From the NCBI RefSeq assembly GCF_037971845.1, contig NZ_CP150227.1, positions 496,001 through 560,000 of the forward strand: 64,000 nucleotides of DNA, given 5' to 3'. Both the position numbers and the translations under genes were made by a program. The notes under the pieces are model-generated. The model was given only the letters and a program-made list of their open reading frames with translations, searched no databases and was not told the origin of the DNA. Positions 34,976 through 43,997 of this stretch are shown here, in pieces (position 1 is the stretch's first letter; each line of letters starts with the position of its first letter). The stretch is from Paenibacillus sp. FSL R5-0766. GTDB lineage: Bacteria > Bacillota > Bacilli > Paenibacillales > Paenibacillaceae.

Positions 34976-35942
34976 ACATTTACACGAACTGAATACGATC
35001 TGTACAGCGGAATCCAAAACCATTGCTCAGCTGATGATCGAGGAGCAGGTTCAGGAGACCAATACACCGGAAGCGGATGTTGTGAAGCAGATGTCTGAAT
35101 ATTATCAGGTGATGAAGGAAGCGGTACGCAAAGGGTTAACGGAAGATACAACATCACGCAGTGGGTTAACAGGTGGAGACGGTAAAAAAATGGCCGAGTA
35201 CATTCGCAAGGGTGAGACTTGCTCAGGAGATGCTTCCGCACTTGCCATGGCGTATGCCCTGTGTGTATCTGAAGTGAATGCCTCCATGGGCCGGATTGTG
35301 GCAACACCAACAGCCGGTTCCTGCGGCATCATCCCGGGTGTGTTTATCAGCTCACAGGAGCGATTTGGCTGGACGGACGAACATTTGGTGAACGGGTTGT
35401 TCTGTGCGGGAGCGATTGGTTATGTTATTGCCAACAATTCATTTATCTCCGGTGCCGAAGGTGGCTGTCAGGCGGAAGTGGGTTCCGCTATTGGCATGGC
35501 TGCGGGTGCCATGGTTGAACTGCGTGGAGGTACACCGGAACAGGTCGTTCATGCCGTTGGTTTGGCGTTAAAAAATACACTGGGCCTTATCTGCGATCCG
35601 GTCGCAGGCCTCGTTGAAATCCCGTGCATCGTCCGTAATGGACTGGGTGCAGTTACGGCGCTGGCTGCAGCTGACATGGCCTTGGCCGGAGTGCGTAGTG
35701 CCATTCCATCAGACGAAGTCATCGATGTCATGCTGGAAGTTGGCAGTGCGATGCCGAGCCGACATCGGGAGACAGCCCAAGGTGGACTGGCCCAGACACC
35801 AACCGGCCGCAAAATGATGCAGAAGTTGGCTAAACCAAAGGCAAAGCGTGCCGAGCCTGAGCAGGAGTCGAAGCCAGCGGATTCTGACACAACTACAAGT
35901 GGGGCGGACAATGCTCAAGTGGACAAGGATACACAGGTTTAA
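34965..35942 (+). CDS. sdaAA: L-serine dehydratase, iron-sulfur-dependent, alpha subunit
   Basis: Catalytic subunit of the two-part serine dehydratase, 325 residues. It carries TPTAGSCGIIPGVF (about 113-126), FCAGAIGYVIANNSFISGAEGGCQAEVG (about 144-171) and GLICDPVAGLVEIPC (about 203-217). The cysteines in these motifs ligate the iron-sulfur cluster. The C-terminus adds a charged low-complexity tail of about 45 residues (PKAKRAEPEQESKPAD), longer than usual. The ATG at 34965 follows GAGGAG and overlaps the sdaAB stop. Confidence 0.95.
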   Translation: MRFKHLHELNTICTAESKTIAQLMIEEQVQETNTPEADVVKQMSEYYQVMKEAVRKGLTEDTTSRSGLTGGDGKKMAEYIRKGETCSGDASALAMAYALCVSEVNASMGRIVATPTAGSCGIIPGVFISSQERFGWTDEHLVNGLFCAGAIGYVIANNSFISGAEGGCQAEVGSAIGMAAGAMVELRGGTPEQVVHAVGLALKNTLGLICDPVAGLVEIPCIVRNGLGAVTALAAADMALAGVRSAIPSDEVIDVMLEVGSAMPSRHRETAQGGLAQTPTGRKMMQKLAKPKAKRAEPEQESKPADSDTTTSGADNAQVDKDTQV

Positions 35943-36008
35943 GCTGAACCGGGACCACCGATATATAAATCAGTGACATTATGGTGTATAACGGCGAATA
36001 CAAAATTA

Positions 36009-36062
36009 CAAAACAAGCGTCCGCGAACCCGAATCCGGGTTATGCAGGACGCTTGTTTTATG
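36009..36062. terminator. Bidirectional terminator between sdaAA and the glycosidase gene
   Basis: AAACAAGCGTCC pairs with GGACGCTTGTTT, enclosing ACCCG/CGGGT; A and T runs on both sides let it serve both converging transcripts. Confidence 0.85.
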
Positions 36063-36124
36063 CTGCCAGATGAAGCGAAGACAGGCTACTTAGATGTGAC
36101 TTCAGATGAATGTGTATTATGACT

Positions 36125-37885
36125 CTAGTTCTGACTCACAGCCGTACTCAGTACGGCATATCCATACGCGGGCAGTTCAATGGCGAGTACGCCATCTTCC
36201 TTGGCGGTACGATGGTTTCCGCCGAATAACTCGGTCCATTCCTCGTCACCAGCCTCCAGCTCGACAATAGCTGTCTCTTCTGATCGATTGAACAGAACCA
36301 GAATGCGTTCCTCCTCATTTTGTCGCTCCAATACCAGTTGGCTACCATCGGGACGAGCCTGCAAGAAACGAACGGTGCCTTCTGCACGCAGGGCAGGATG
36401 AGCATGACGCAGGGAGATCAGTTTCTGATAAAACTCGAACAACTCTCGGTCCTGCTTCGCTTCATCCCATTCCATGCATTTACGGCAGCCCGGATCATGC
36501 TCACCGTCCATGCCAATCTCGTCTCCGTAATAGATGCATGGCGCACCCATGTAACTGAACTGGAATAACGCAGCCAGCTTCATCTTGCGCTGGTCGCCTT
36601 CACACAGCGTGAGCAGCCGCGGGGTATCGTGGCTGTCCAGCAAGTTAAACGCCACTTCGCTGGCCTGAAGGGGATAACGGGATAACTGTCGCCCGATGGA
36701 GTTTGCGAACTGTTCGGCGTGCATTGTATTTTTTACAAAAAAAGCATTCACGGCATCGGTAAACGGATAGTTCATGGACGCATCGAACTGGTCACCTTGC
36801 AGCCAGGAAGAAGACTCGTTCCATACTTCGCCCAGAATGTAGGCATCCGGATTAGCGGCTTTTACTACACGGCGGAAGTCACGCCAGAATGCATCGTCCA
36901 CTTCGTCTGCCACATCCAGCCGCCATCCGTCCGCACCCACTTCCTTGATCCAATACTCGGCAACCTCCAGCAGATAGGCCTTAACCTCGGCATTCTCCGT
37001 ATTCAGCTTTGGCATGTGCGCTTCGAATCCGAAGGTCTCATATGTAGGCATGCCATCCTTCACGTCCAGCGGGTATTCATGTACATGGAACCAGTCCTTG
37101 TATTTGGATTGTTCTCCGTTCTTCTGCACATCCACAAACGGCGCAAATGTCTTCCCGGAATGGTTGAACACAGCATCCAGAAGTACGCGAATTCCACGTG
37201 CATGGCACAGCTCGACCAGTCGTTTCACGGTATCTGCGTCACCAAAGTGCCGGTCTACCCGCAGGTAGTCCTCGGTATCGTATTTGTGATTGGTGGTGGC
37301 TTCGAAGATGGGTGTGAAGTAGATCGCATTAATGCCAAGATCGCTGAGGTAATCCAGATGGTCGATCACGCCCTGAAGGTCACCGCCGAAGAAATTGAAA
37401 GGTGTTGGCTCACCGCCCCACGGCTCTACCTTTTCCGGACTAATATCCGGGTTGCCGTTGGCGAATCGTTCGGGAAAAATCTGATAGAACACCGCATCCT
37501 TAACCCACGCAGGGGTTGTGAATACAGCTCCGGCATGAATATAAGGGAACTGGAACATACGACCCGGATCGTCCGGTTCTTCTTCCTGGAAGCCCGTCTC
37601 GGTCATCCAGATCTGTTCGTCTCCGTTTCTGAGCAGAAAAGAGTATTTCAGTCGGTGGTAGGGAGGTTTCACCTCACCCTCGTAATAATCGAACATGGAG
37701 TCAGAGGTGAACTTTGTTAAAGGAACCAGCGCTTTGGTTGCATCCCACGAATATTTATCCCCGGTCAGGGCATGTACCTCGGTCAGATCATTCTTTTTGG
37801 CACGCAGGCGCAGATGGATTGTATCTTGGTCATAGGCATAGGCCCAGTTTCGTTTCGGTTGATGATAGATGGCTTCCAGCAGCAT
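36125..37885 (-). CDS. GH13 alpha-glycosidase (neopullulanase/cyclomaltodextrinase type)
   Basis: Intracellular glycoside hydrolase of 586 residues with no signal peptide. An N-terminal CBM34-like domain (about 1-120, MLLEAIYHQPKRNWAYAYD) precedes the TIM barrel. GH13 regions seen: DAVFNHSGKTF (I), GWRLDVADEVDD (II, nucleophile Asp), ILGEVWNESSSW (III, acid/base Glu) and LLDSHDTPRLL (IV, Asp). The CBM34-plus-barrel layout fits subfamily 20 enzymes, which split cyclodextrins, pullulan or maltooligosaccharides. No maltose transporter lies beside it. Confidence 0.93.
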   Translation of the reverse strand: MLLEAIYHQPKRNWAYAYDQDTIHLRLRAKKNDLTEVHALTGDKYSWDATKALVPLTKFTSDSMFDYYEGEVKPPYHRLKYSFLLRNGDEQIWMTETGFQEEEPDDPGRMFQFPYIHAGAVFTTPAWVKDAVFYQIFPERFANGNPDISPEKVEPWGGEPTPFNFFGGDLQGVIDHLDYLSDLGINAIYFTPIFEATTNHKYDTEDYLRVDRHFGDADTVKRLVELCHARGIRVLLDAVFNHSGKTFAPFVDVQKNGEQSKYKDWFHVHEYPLDVKDGMPTYETFGFEAHMPKLNTENAEVKAYLLEVAEYWIKEVGADGWRLDVADEVDDAFWRDFRRVVKAANPDAYILGEVWNESSSWLQGDQFDASMNYPFTDAVNAFFVKNTMHAEQFANSIGRQLSRYPLQASEVAFNLLDSHDTPRLLTLCEGDQRKMKLAALFQFSYMGAPCIYYGDEIGMDGEHDPGCRKCMEWDEAKQDRELFEFYQKLISLRHAHPALRAEGTVRFLQARPDGSQLVLERQNEEERILVLFNRSEETAIVELEAGDEEWTELFGGNHRTAKEDGVLAIELPAYGYAVLSTAVSQN

Positions 37886-38113
37886 AATGAATTTCCTCCC
37901 GTCAGGTGTGGATATAGTATGTACTTGGTAGACTTGATTAATATGACATTCCCCACGTTAATGAATACGCTATAATTAGAATGTGTGGTAACGTAAAGGA
38001 CTTCAACATTGTTTCAACAAGACATGAATCCATATGTTATAGACAACTTTTATCATGATGATGCTCAGATATATCATTAACCCAATGAGGGCAGAAAGGA
38101 AACGAATATTCGG

Positions 38114-38797
38114 ATGAAAACCAAACTGTTATATATTGAAGATGATACGGAAATTGCGACTTGGGTCAGAGCCGATCTGGAGGAGCGCGGTTATGAGGTG
38201 GTATGGCTCGGCAGTGGTGAAGGTGCAGCGGAGGCTGCTATCGGTTGCTCACTCATTATTCTGGATGTCATGCTGCCCGGGCTGGATGGATTTACGGTGG
38301 GTCAGCGACTGAAAAAAGAGCATCCTGCGGTGCCGATTGTCATGCTCTCGGCCAGAACGTCCATTGACGACAAGTTGCACGGTCTTGATTTTGCCGATGA
38401 CTATGTGACCAAACCATTTCACCCCGATGAACTGGCTGCCCGTATTGAAGTACAACTGCGGAAGGCGGGAACTGCGGTCTCATCGGATACAGCCCTGAAG
38501 CTGGATCATCTCTCCATCTATGAGAAAGACCACCGGATCGTTAATGAGGAGACGGGAAATGAGATTATTTTATCGGGAAAACAGTTCCACATCTTCGCCT
38601 ACCTGCTACGACATATGGGCATGATTCGAACGAAAGAGCAGATCTATGAAGCCGTCTGGAATGAGCCCTATCTGGATGGGGACAAAACTTTAATGGTACA
38701 TATTCGACATCTACGCGAAAAGCTGGAGCTTGATCCGGCCAATCCTGTAGTTATTCAGACGGTCCGCGGTGTGGGATATCGTGTGAAGAAGCCATGA
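38114..38797 (+). CDS. OmpR-family response regulator of a LanFEG-like module
   Basis: DNA-binding regulator of 227 residues. The receiver has EDD near residue 9, the phospho-Asp in LIILDVMLPGLDGF and Lys in DDYVTKPFHPDEL; the loop GLDFADDY is one residue shorter than the usual GADDY form. The winged helix ends QTVRGVGYRVKKP. The stop overlaps the kinase start by four bases. Gene order with an ABC transporter downstream suggests it controls antimicrobial-peptide resistance, as SpaR/NisR- or BceR-type regulators do. Confidence 0.93.
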   Translation: MKTKLLYIEDDTEIATWVRADLEERGYEVVWLGSGEGAAEAAIGCSLIILDVMLPGLDGFTVGQRLKKEHPAVPIVMLSARTSIDDKLHGLDFADDYVTKPFHPDELAARIEVQLRKAGTAVSSDTALKLDHLSIYEKDHRIVNEETGNEIILSGKQFHIFAYLLRHMGMIRTKEQIYEAVWNEPYLDGDKTLMVHIRHLREKLELDPANPVVIQTVRGVGYRVKKP

Positions 38798-40353
38798 TCC
38801 GCTGGTTCAGCAAACGGAAGATCATGAAGGGAGAACGAAGCATGGATCAAAAGCAATCTGGGGGGCGCAAGCTTCGCTTTGGGCGCTCCTTGATGTCCAG
38901 ATACATCCTCCTGATCTTGGCGGCTGTATTATTTGTGCCCGTTGTGCTTCCGATCATATCCGTTATATATATTGTTGTAGTGAATAACACGGACACGAAT
39001 AAGAACCGAGCTGCACCTTACGGTGATGTTACCCGGATCAGTAACCTCTGGTCACGTGAAGCGAAGAACCTGGATGGTGCTTCGGATGAAGAGATTAAGG
39101 CCCGGTTGGAGCAATTACATGGCTCCTATCCCAAATCTTCCATGTATCGTGTGAATGTGAGTGGTGAGACCCTCTTTATTCTTGGGGGTGAAGATGTAAC
39201 GCTTCTGAAATCCACGTCGCCGGATGGCAGGACAGACACGACATTGAGATGGTCACTGGATTCCGGGCAAACGACAGAGACTCATATTCCAGCCTTATGG
39301 AATGTAAACAATACAGTGCAATTCATGAAAGAAGCTTCCTTTCGCGATCCACTGACCGTAGTTGCATATATTGGCGGAGATGAGCAGGACAAAGGACAGG
39401 GATTCATCATCATTGAAGTGCCGCGGTCACTTCTGCAAATGAATCAGAGTAACTGGCCGATGGAACTTTTGTATCTTGGTATCGTAATGACCCTCATCTT
39501 TCTGATCTTCATCATTATGTCGATTCTCTTCTTCGCACGTATTCGCAAACGACTTATTCGTTTGCAGACGGCCATGATGACCACAGGCAAGGAAGGCCTC
39601 CCGCTTCCGGTAGATATCCGACGGTCGGACGAGATCGGTCAACTGGAGGAATCCTTCAATCAGATGGTTCATCAGCTATCCGACAGCCGCCACCGTGAAC
39701 GCGAGGAAGAACAATTGCGCAAACGTCTCATTGCGGGGCTTTCCCACGATCTGCGTACCCCGTTAACGGTGATTCGTGGACATATGCATGCTTTGCACAA
39801 GGAAGAGCTGAGCGAGCAAGGGGACCGTTCACTACATCGCATGGAAGCAAAGATGGAGGACCTCGGCGGGCTCATTGACAACATGTTATCCTACAATTTG
39901 CTCACAAGTGGGAAATATACACTGAAGCTGGAAGAGAAAGATATACTGCGGATCGTCAGGGAAACGGCGGCTGCCTGGTACCCGGTCTGGGAGAAAGAAC
40001 AATTTGAGATTGATATTGACCTGCCAGAGGAACCGCTGATCTGGCAAATGGATGAACAGGGCATGCGCCGTATTCTTGATAATTTGTTCCAAAACGTGAT
40101 CCGTCATGCCGCCAGCGGGAAATATATTGGTATATCAACTCAGGAGATTCAGGGTGAGACGGCCATCGTTATTCAGGATCGGGGTCCGGGAATGCAACCG
40201 AATTCCGACACCAAAGGCACAGGTCTGGGTTTATCCATTGTAGACCTGTTGATTCGTGAGATGGGTCTGCGCAAGCGGGTAGACAGTTCCGATACGGGTG
40301 TCCAGACATATATCTACAGTGGTAAGGGAAACCGGGAAACAACAAACCGCTGA
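38794..40353 (+). CDS. Sensor histidine kinase of a LanFEG-like module
   Basis: Membrane kinase of 519 residues. TM1 (about 34-62), an extracellular sensor of about 150 residues, TM2 (about 227-250), HAMP, then the phospho-His box AGLSHDLRTPLTVIRGHMHAL, N-box ILDNLFQNVIRHA and G-box GTGLGLSIVDLLI. The start overlaps the regulator stop; an in-frame ATG at 38842 (MDQKQ) with GGGAG ahead is an alternative. The large extracellular domain differs from the tiny loops of BceS-type kinases, favouring direct ligand sensing. Confidence 0.92.
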   Translation: MIRWFSKRKIMKGERSMDQKQSGGRKLRFGRSLMSRYILLILAAVLFVPVVLPIISVIYIVVVNNTDTNKNRAAPYGDVTRISNLWSREAKNLDGASDEEIKARLEQLHGSYPKSSMYRVNVSGETLFILGGEDVTLLKSTSPDGRTDTTLRWSLDSGQTTETHIPALWNVNNTVQFMKEASFRDPLTVVAYIGGDEQDKGQGFIIIEVPRSLLQMNQSNWPMELLYLGIVMTLIFLIFIIMSILFFARIRKRLIRLQTAMMTTGKEGLPLPVDIRRSDEIGQLEESFNQMVHQLSDSRHREREEEQLRKRLIAGLSHDLRTPLTVIRGHMHALHKEELSEQGDRSLHRMEAKMEDLGGLIDNMLSYNLLTSGKYTLKLEEKDILRIVRETAAAWYPVWEKEQFEIDIDLPEEPLIWQMDEQGMRRILDNLFQNVIRHAASGKYIGISTQEIQGETAIVIQDRGPGMQPNSDTKGTGLGLSIVDLLIREMGLRKRVDSSDTGVQTYIYSGKGNRETTNR

Positions 40354-40438
40354 AATTGCTTTTTTAAACTAAACTTAAACTGGAGACTACTTTGGCTTTA
40401 ACCTTGGAAGGTTATGATAGTTCCGAGGTGATCATACA

Positions 40439-41353
40439 GTGAGTGAAAATATTATTCAAACGGCGAATTTATGGAAAACATACCGGGACCGTGCAGCGGT
40501 CCGTGAACTTGATCTGCATATTAAAAAGGGAGATATCTACGGCTTCCTCGGTCCCAACGGCGCCGGCAAAACAACAACGATTCGCATGCTTCTCGGCTTG
40601 ATTAAACCAACCAAAGGCGTGATCCGTGTCTTCGACAAGGATATCCGCAAGGATCGCATGGATATTTTGCGCCGTGTGGGTTCCTTGGTCGAATACCCAT
40701 CCTATTACGGACATCTGAACGCAGTAGAGAATCTGGAAACTTTGCGCCGCATCATCAATGTACCCAAATCAAGAATTGCTGAAGTGCTGTCCATTGTAGA
40801 TCTGACCAAGGATGCCAAACGTTCAGTGAAGGGGTATTCCCTTGGGATGAAGCAACGTCTGGGTATTGCCAGCGCTTTGCTGGGTGAACCGGAGTTACTG
40901 ATTCTGGACGAACCAACGAATGGACTTGATCCTGCCGGTATTCAGGAGATTCGGGAACTGATCAAACGCATGCCTCTGGAACATGGCATTACCGTTCTGG
41001 TTTCCAGCCACTTGCTGAGTGAAGTTGAACAGATGGCAAGTCGTGTTGGTATCATCCGTGAAGGCAAGATGGTGCTTCAGGATACTATCGCAAGTCTGCA
41101 TAGTCAGACGGGCAGCTCTATCCGGTTAACGGTTTCCGAGCCGGAAGAGGCTATGAAGCTGGCGAGAGAACAGGGACAATTTGGTCAGCAGCAAGGTTCT
41201 GCGTTAACGTTCCCTTATATGGATAACAGTTCAGTGGCACTGCTTGTGCGCCGATTAATTGAGCAGGATCATGATGTGTATCGTGTGGAGGAACAGCGTC
41301 AGTCGCTGGAAGATCTGTTCATGCGGGTCATTGGCGAGGGGGCTTCCATATGA
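40439..41353 (+). CDS. ABC transporter ATP-binding protein (LanF/BcrA type)
   Basis: ATPase subunit of 304 residues. Walker A is GPNGAGKTTT, the signature YSLGMKQRLGIASAL, Walker B LLILDEPTNGLDP and the H-loop VSSHLLSEVEQMA. A C-terminal extension of about 80 residues (QSLEDLFMRVIG) is typical of the BcrA/LanF drug- and lantibiotic-resistance class. The start is GTG after GAGGTGATC. It overlaps the first permease by four bases, making a regulator-kinase-ATPase-permease-permease unit. Confidence 0.93.
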   Translation: MSENIIQTANLWKTYRDRAAVRELDLHIKKGDIYGFLGPNGAGKTTTIRMLLGLIKPTKGVIRVFDKDIRKDRMDILRRVGSLVEYPSYYGHLNAVENLETLRRIINVPKSRIAEVLSIVDLTKDAKRSVKGYSLGMKQRLGIASALLGEPELLILDEPTNGLDPAGIQEIRELIKRMPLEHGITVLVSSHLLSEVEQMASRVGIIREGKMVLQDTIASLHSQTGSSIRLTVSEPEEAMKLAREQGQFGQQQGSALTFPYMDNSSVALLVRRLIEQDHDVYRVEEQRQSLEDLFMRVIGEGASI

Positions 41354-42066
41354 CCGGGCGTGCATTATCGTCAGACTGGCTCAAGATTCGGGGGAAAGGG
41401 ATCTGGTTTCTTGTTTTTCTGGCCCCTCTTGGATTGACAGCGATGCAGGCGCTTAATTTTGGCTTACGGCTGGACTATCTGAAAGAGCAGTATGCAGATA
41501 ACCTGTGGGGCGGATTGCTCGGCAATGTGGTTGTCTTTGTGCCCTTGTCTCTGATGCTGGGAGCAACCATTCTCAGCTCCATGATCGCCAATGTTGAGCA
41601 TGAACAGGGATCGTGGAAACAGTTGCTCGCGATGCCGATTCCCAGACCAGCCGTGTATTTAGCCAAGTTCCTGCTTGCTTGTGTGCTGCTGGTGATCTCC
41701 TGCCTGCTGTTAACCGCAGGCATTGTTGGTCTGGGTCTGATCCTCGGATTCCATGCCAGCGAAATACCTTGGACACATGCGATCAAGCTGGGGCTATTGC
41801 CTTTGGCTGGTGCACTTCCGGTGTTGTCACTGGAGTTGTGGCTCACAATGGTTAACAAGAATCAGGCGCTTCCCGTCACCTTGGGCATCGTTCTCGCGAT
41901 AACGGGTATGTTCTCACTCAGTATCTCACCGATCTTTCCGCTCGCATGGGCACAGATGGCCTGGAATGGGCCTAATCCATACCTGTATGCAGGCATGGGG
42001 GCAGGTCTAGGGTTATTAATCCTGTTGCTGGGTATGATGCATTTTAGCCGGAAGGATGTGGCCTGA
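41350..42066 (+). CDS. ABC-2 permease, lantibiotic-immunity (LanE/MutE) type
   Basis: Membrane subunit of 238 residues with six hydrophobic segments (ABC2_membrane_4-like). It opens ALSSDWLKIRGKGIWFLVFLAP and has FVPLSLMLGATILSSMIANVEHEQGSWKQLLAMP, typical of the EpiE/MutE permeases. The EHEQG motif is the conserved cytoplasmic loop contacting the ATPase. It is in tandem with a second, related permease. Together with the ATPase it should expel cell-wall-active peptides from the membrane. Confidence 0.85.
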   Translation: MTGRALSSDWLKIRGKGIWFLVFLAPLGLTAMQALNFGLRLDYLKEQYADNLWGGLLGNVVVFVPLSLMLGATILSSMIANVEHEQGSWKQLLAMPIPRPAVYLAKFLLACVLLVISCLLLTAGIVGLGLILGFHASEIPWTHAIKLGLLPLAGALPVLSLELWLTMVNKNQALPVTLGIVLAITGMFSLSISPIFPLAWAQMAWNGPNPYLYAGMGAGLGLLILLLGMMHFSRKDVA

Positions 42067-42067
42067 T

Positions 42068-42802
42068 ATGAGCTTTGCGACAACGTACTTCCGAATCTTG
42101 TCCGCTGAACGATTGAAAATGAGTAAATCGCCCATATGGCTCCTGATTCTGCTGAGTCCACTCATTGCGCTGCTCATCGGACTGTTGTCCACGCCATCGG
42201 GAAATTGGCAGGTATTGATGACCACGATGGTTTTCCTGCACGGATTGTTATTGTTACCGATGCTGACTGGCGTGTTTACATCCTTTGTCTGCCGTTTTGA
42301 ACATGCGGGTGGAGGGTGGAAGCAGATGTTGGTTTTACCGCTCACACGTTCAGGTGTATATGCAGGCAAATTGACGATTGTACTCATGCTTCTGGCGGGT
42401 ACGCAAGTATTATTGCTGATGTCCATTCTGCTGGCAGGTATGATTCACGGCATTACGATGCCAGTACCTTGGGGATTCTTGGTAGGAAAACTGCTGCTTG
42501 GGTTGCTGGCCTGCGTACCCCTGGCTGCCCTGCAGATGTTCGTTTCATTGGTATGGAGCAGCTTTGCCGCACCGCTCGCACTGAATTTTGCATTGACCAT
42601 ACCAAATCTTCTCATTGTAAACTCGGCGACATATGGGCCGTATTATCCATGGGCACAACCGATGATTCTGATGACACCCGTGGACGGCGCAGGTTTCGGA
42701 GCCTACAACGTGCCACTGATGACGATGCTGGAGGTTGTTGGAGGCAGTGCTGTTATTTTTATTGGAATCGGCATGATGTATTTTGCAAAAAAAGAAATCT
42801 GA
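42068..42802 (+). CDS. ABC-2 permease, lantibiotic-immunity (LanG/EpiG) type
   Basis: Second membrane subunit, 244 residues and six hydrophobic segments. TYFRILSAERLKMSKSPIWLLILLSP and FVCRFEHAGGGWKQMLVLPLTRSGVYAGK mirror the partner permease (EHAGG for EHEQG), so the two look like paralogues from duplication. The ATG at 42068, one base after the previous stop, has GGAAGGATG ahead; the ATG at 42056 is an alternative. Last gene of the module; a terminator follows. Confidence 0.85.
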   Translation: MSFATTYFRILSAERLKMSKSPIWLLILLSPLIALLIGLLSTPSGNWQVLMTTMVFLHGLLLLPMLTGVFTSFVCRFEHAGGGWKQMLVLPLTRSGVYAGKLTIVLMLLAGTQVLLLMSILLAGMIHGITMPVPWGFLVGKLLLGLLACVPLAALQMFVSLVWSSFAAPLALNFALTIPNLLIVNSATYGPYYPWAQPMILMTPVDGAGFGAYNVPLMTMLEVVGGSAVIFIGIGMMYFAKKEI

Positions 42803-42836
42803 ATAATCCCATACACACTTGGTTATCGTAGATCCA

Positions 42837-42896
42837 AATCCTCTTTAAGCAAAACATGCAAGCTCTATTGTATGTATGCTTCAGGAGGATTTTTTC
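42837..42896 (+). terminator. Terminator of the LanFEG-like operon
   Basis: AAATCCTC (42837-42844) pairs with GAGGATTT (42885-42892), with inner AAGC/GCTT pairing, followed by TTTTTC. Confidence 0.7.
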
Positions 42897-43456
42897 TAAT
42901 GTCTGACCCACCCATCATGAATGGTCAGCTCCCGAATGATTTTGGCTGGTGCGCCGGCTACAAGTGTATTCTCGGGTACATCTTTGGTTACCGTACTTCC
43001 TGCAGCTACAACTGCATTTCTGCCAATGGTCACTCCGGGCAAAATAAGCGCGCCTGTACCAATCCAGGCATTATCCTGAATCACAATCCGCTTGGCAGTC
43101 TGGCTCCCGTCATCCAGCGAGTCAATCCGGTGGTAGGCACTGTCGAATATGCTTGTTCGAGGACCAATCATGACGTTATTGCCGATGGTCACTTCAACGT
43201 TAGCGGCAATCCCGACTCCTGCATTAATCATGACGTCATCGCCAATCGTTAATCGCGCGCCTTTGACCACCGTTAACTGGGTTCCCCAAGGTTTGCCTAT
43301 AATGTTAAGCCGCTTTCCCACCTGCAAGTCACCCAATCTATTCAGATAAACCTTACCCCTGATTCGTGGCAGCAGGCCCATAGAGGGCTGAATTTTACCA
43401 AAGATGGCCAGGCCTCTTAGTTTACCGTAAGCAATTTTAAATCTGTTGGGCAGCAT
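42896..43456 (-). CDS. Left-handed beta-helix acyltransferase (hexapeptide repeat)
   Basis: Acyl/acetyltransferase of 186 residues in the serine-acetyltransferase/CapG/WbbJ group. Hexapeptide repeats [LIV]-G-x4 run from about residue 60 to 170 (IGDDVMINAGVGIAANVEVTIGNNVMI, then AWIGTGALILPGVTIGRNAVVAAGSTVTKDVPENTLVAGAPAKII). The WIGTGALILPGVTIG and GAPAKI segments are diagnostic, as is an active-site His region (SAYHRID). It likely acetylates a sugar of a surface polysaccharide. Convergent with the permease gene. Start at 43456 with GAGAGGACGG ahead. Confidence 0.88.
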   Translation of the reverse strand: MLPNRFKIAYGKLRGLAIFGKIQPSMGLLPRIRGKVYLNRLGDLQVGKRLNIIGKPWGTQLTVVKGARLTIGDDVMINAGVGIAANVEVTIGNNVMIGPRTSIFDSAYHRIDSLDDGSQTAKRIVIQDNAWIGTGALILPGVTIGRNAVVAAGSTVTKDVPENTLVAGAPAKIIRELTIHDGWVRH

Positions 43457-43997
43457 GATTCATCCGTCCTCTCCGTAGTCAAAAAACGTTTTTTAACGAT
43501 TATAGCCTTTTTGATACAAATTGTATCGTTAATTTTATATCAAGGCATCGTAAGAGGGATGATCTCTCTTTCTTTGGGAAGCTTTGATTCAGGCGGGATA
43601 TCCAATGAAACAACCGTTTGCAGCGTTTATGACAGGAGATTATGGGGATTAAGGTGTCTGATGTTCTTTAAAATTTACAAAGGGCGCATGGACGCCAAAT
43701 AAGATGTCCTGAGTTCTTGAGAAAATCGTATAGCCATTTGCCATAATCAGCTGACTTGTATAACTTGTCTTTCCTTGAAGACACCTCCTGAGTAATATCA
43801 AAATTCCAAGTATTACCTCACACATCATGTGAATTGAATCATAGATTGTAATTAAAATGAGACGAGAATCTGGTAAAATAAAAAAAGCTGTTTCTAGGCA
43901 GGCTTACATGGTTATTCGAGGGTAGGGCCATTTTAGTAAGGGGTAATTAATCCCTGCTGTTAGATGAAGATATTGGCTGAGAAAAGAGGGGTAAGCC
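43457..43997. other. Gene-free gap with two palindromes
   Basis: No supported gene. Two palindromes lie just upstream of the acyltransferase: AAAAAACGTTTTTT (43481-43494) and GATACAA-A-TTGTATC (43513-43527), possible operator sites. The remainder is AT-rich. The hybrid-kinase promoter must lie in its second half, where TTGTAA (about 43846) and TAAAAT elements occur, but no clear pair is seen. Confidence 0.5.

Noticed and set aside
36719..37720. 333-codon plus-strand frame opposite the GH13 gene
   Set aside because: Antisense shadow; the minus strand carries all four GH13 motifs.
38114..42802. A lantibiotic biosynthetic cluster
   Set aside because: No LanA-like precursor, LanB/C/M or protease gene is in or next to the module.
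42896..43252. Plus-strand frame over the hexapeptide acyltransferase
   Set aside because: The minus strand has the hexapeptide repeats and a ribosome site; the plus frame has neither.
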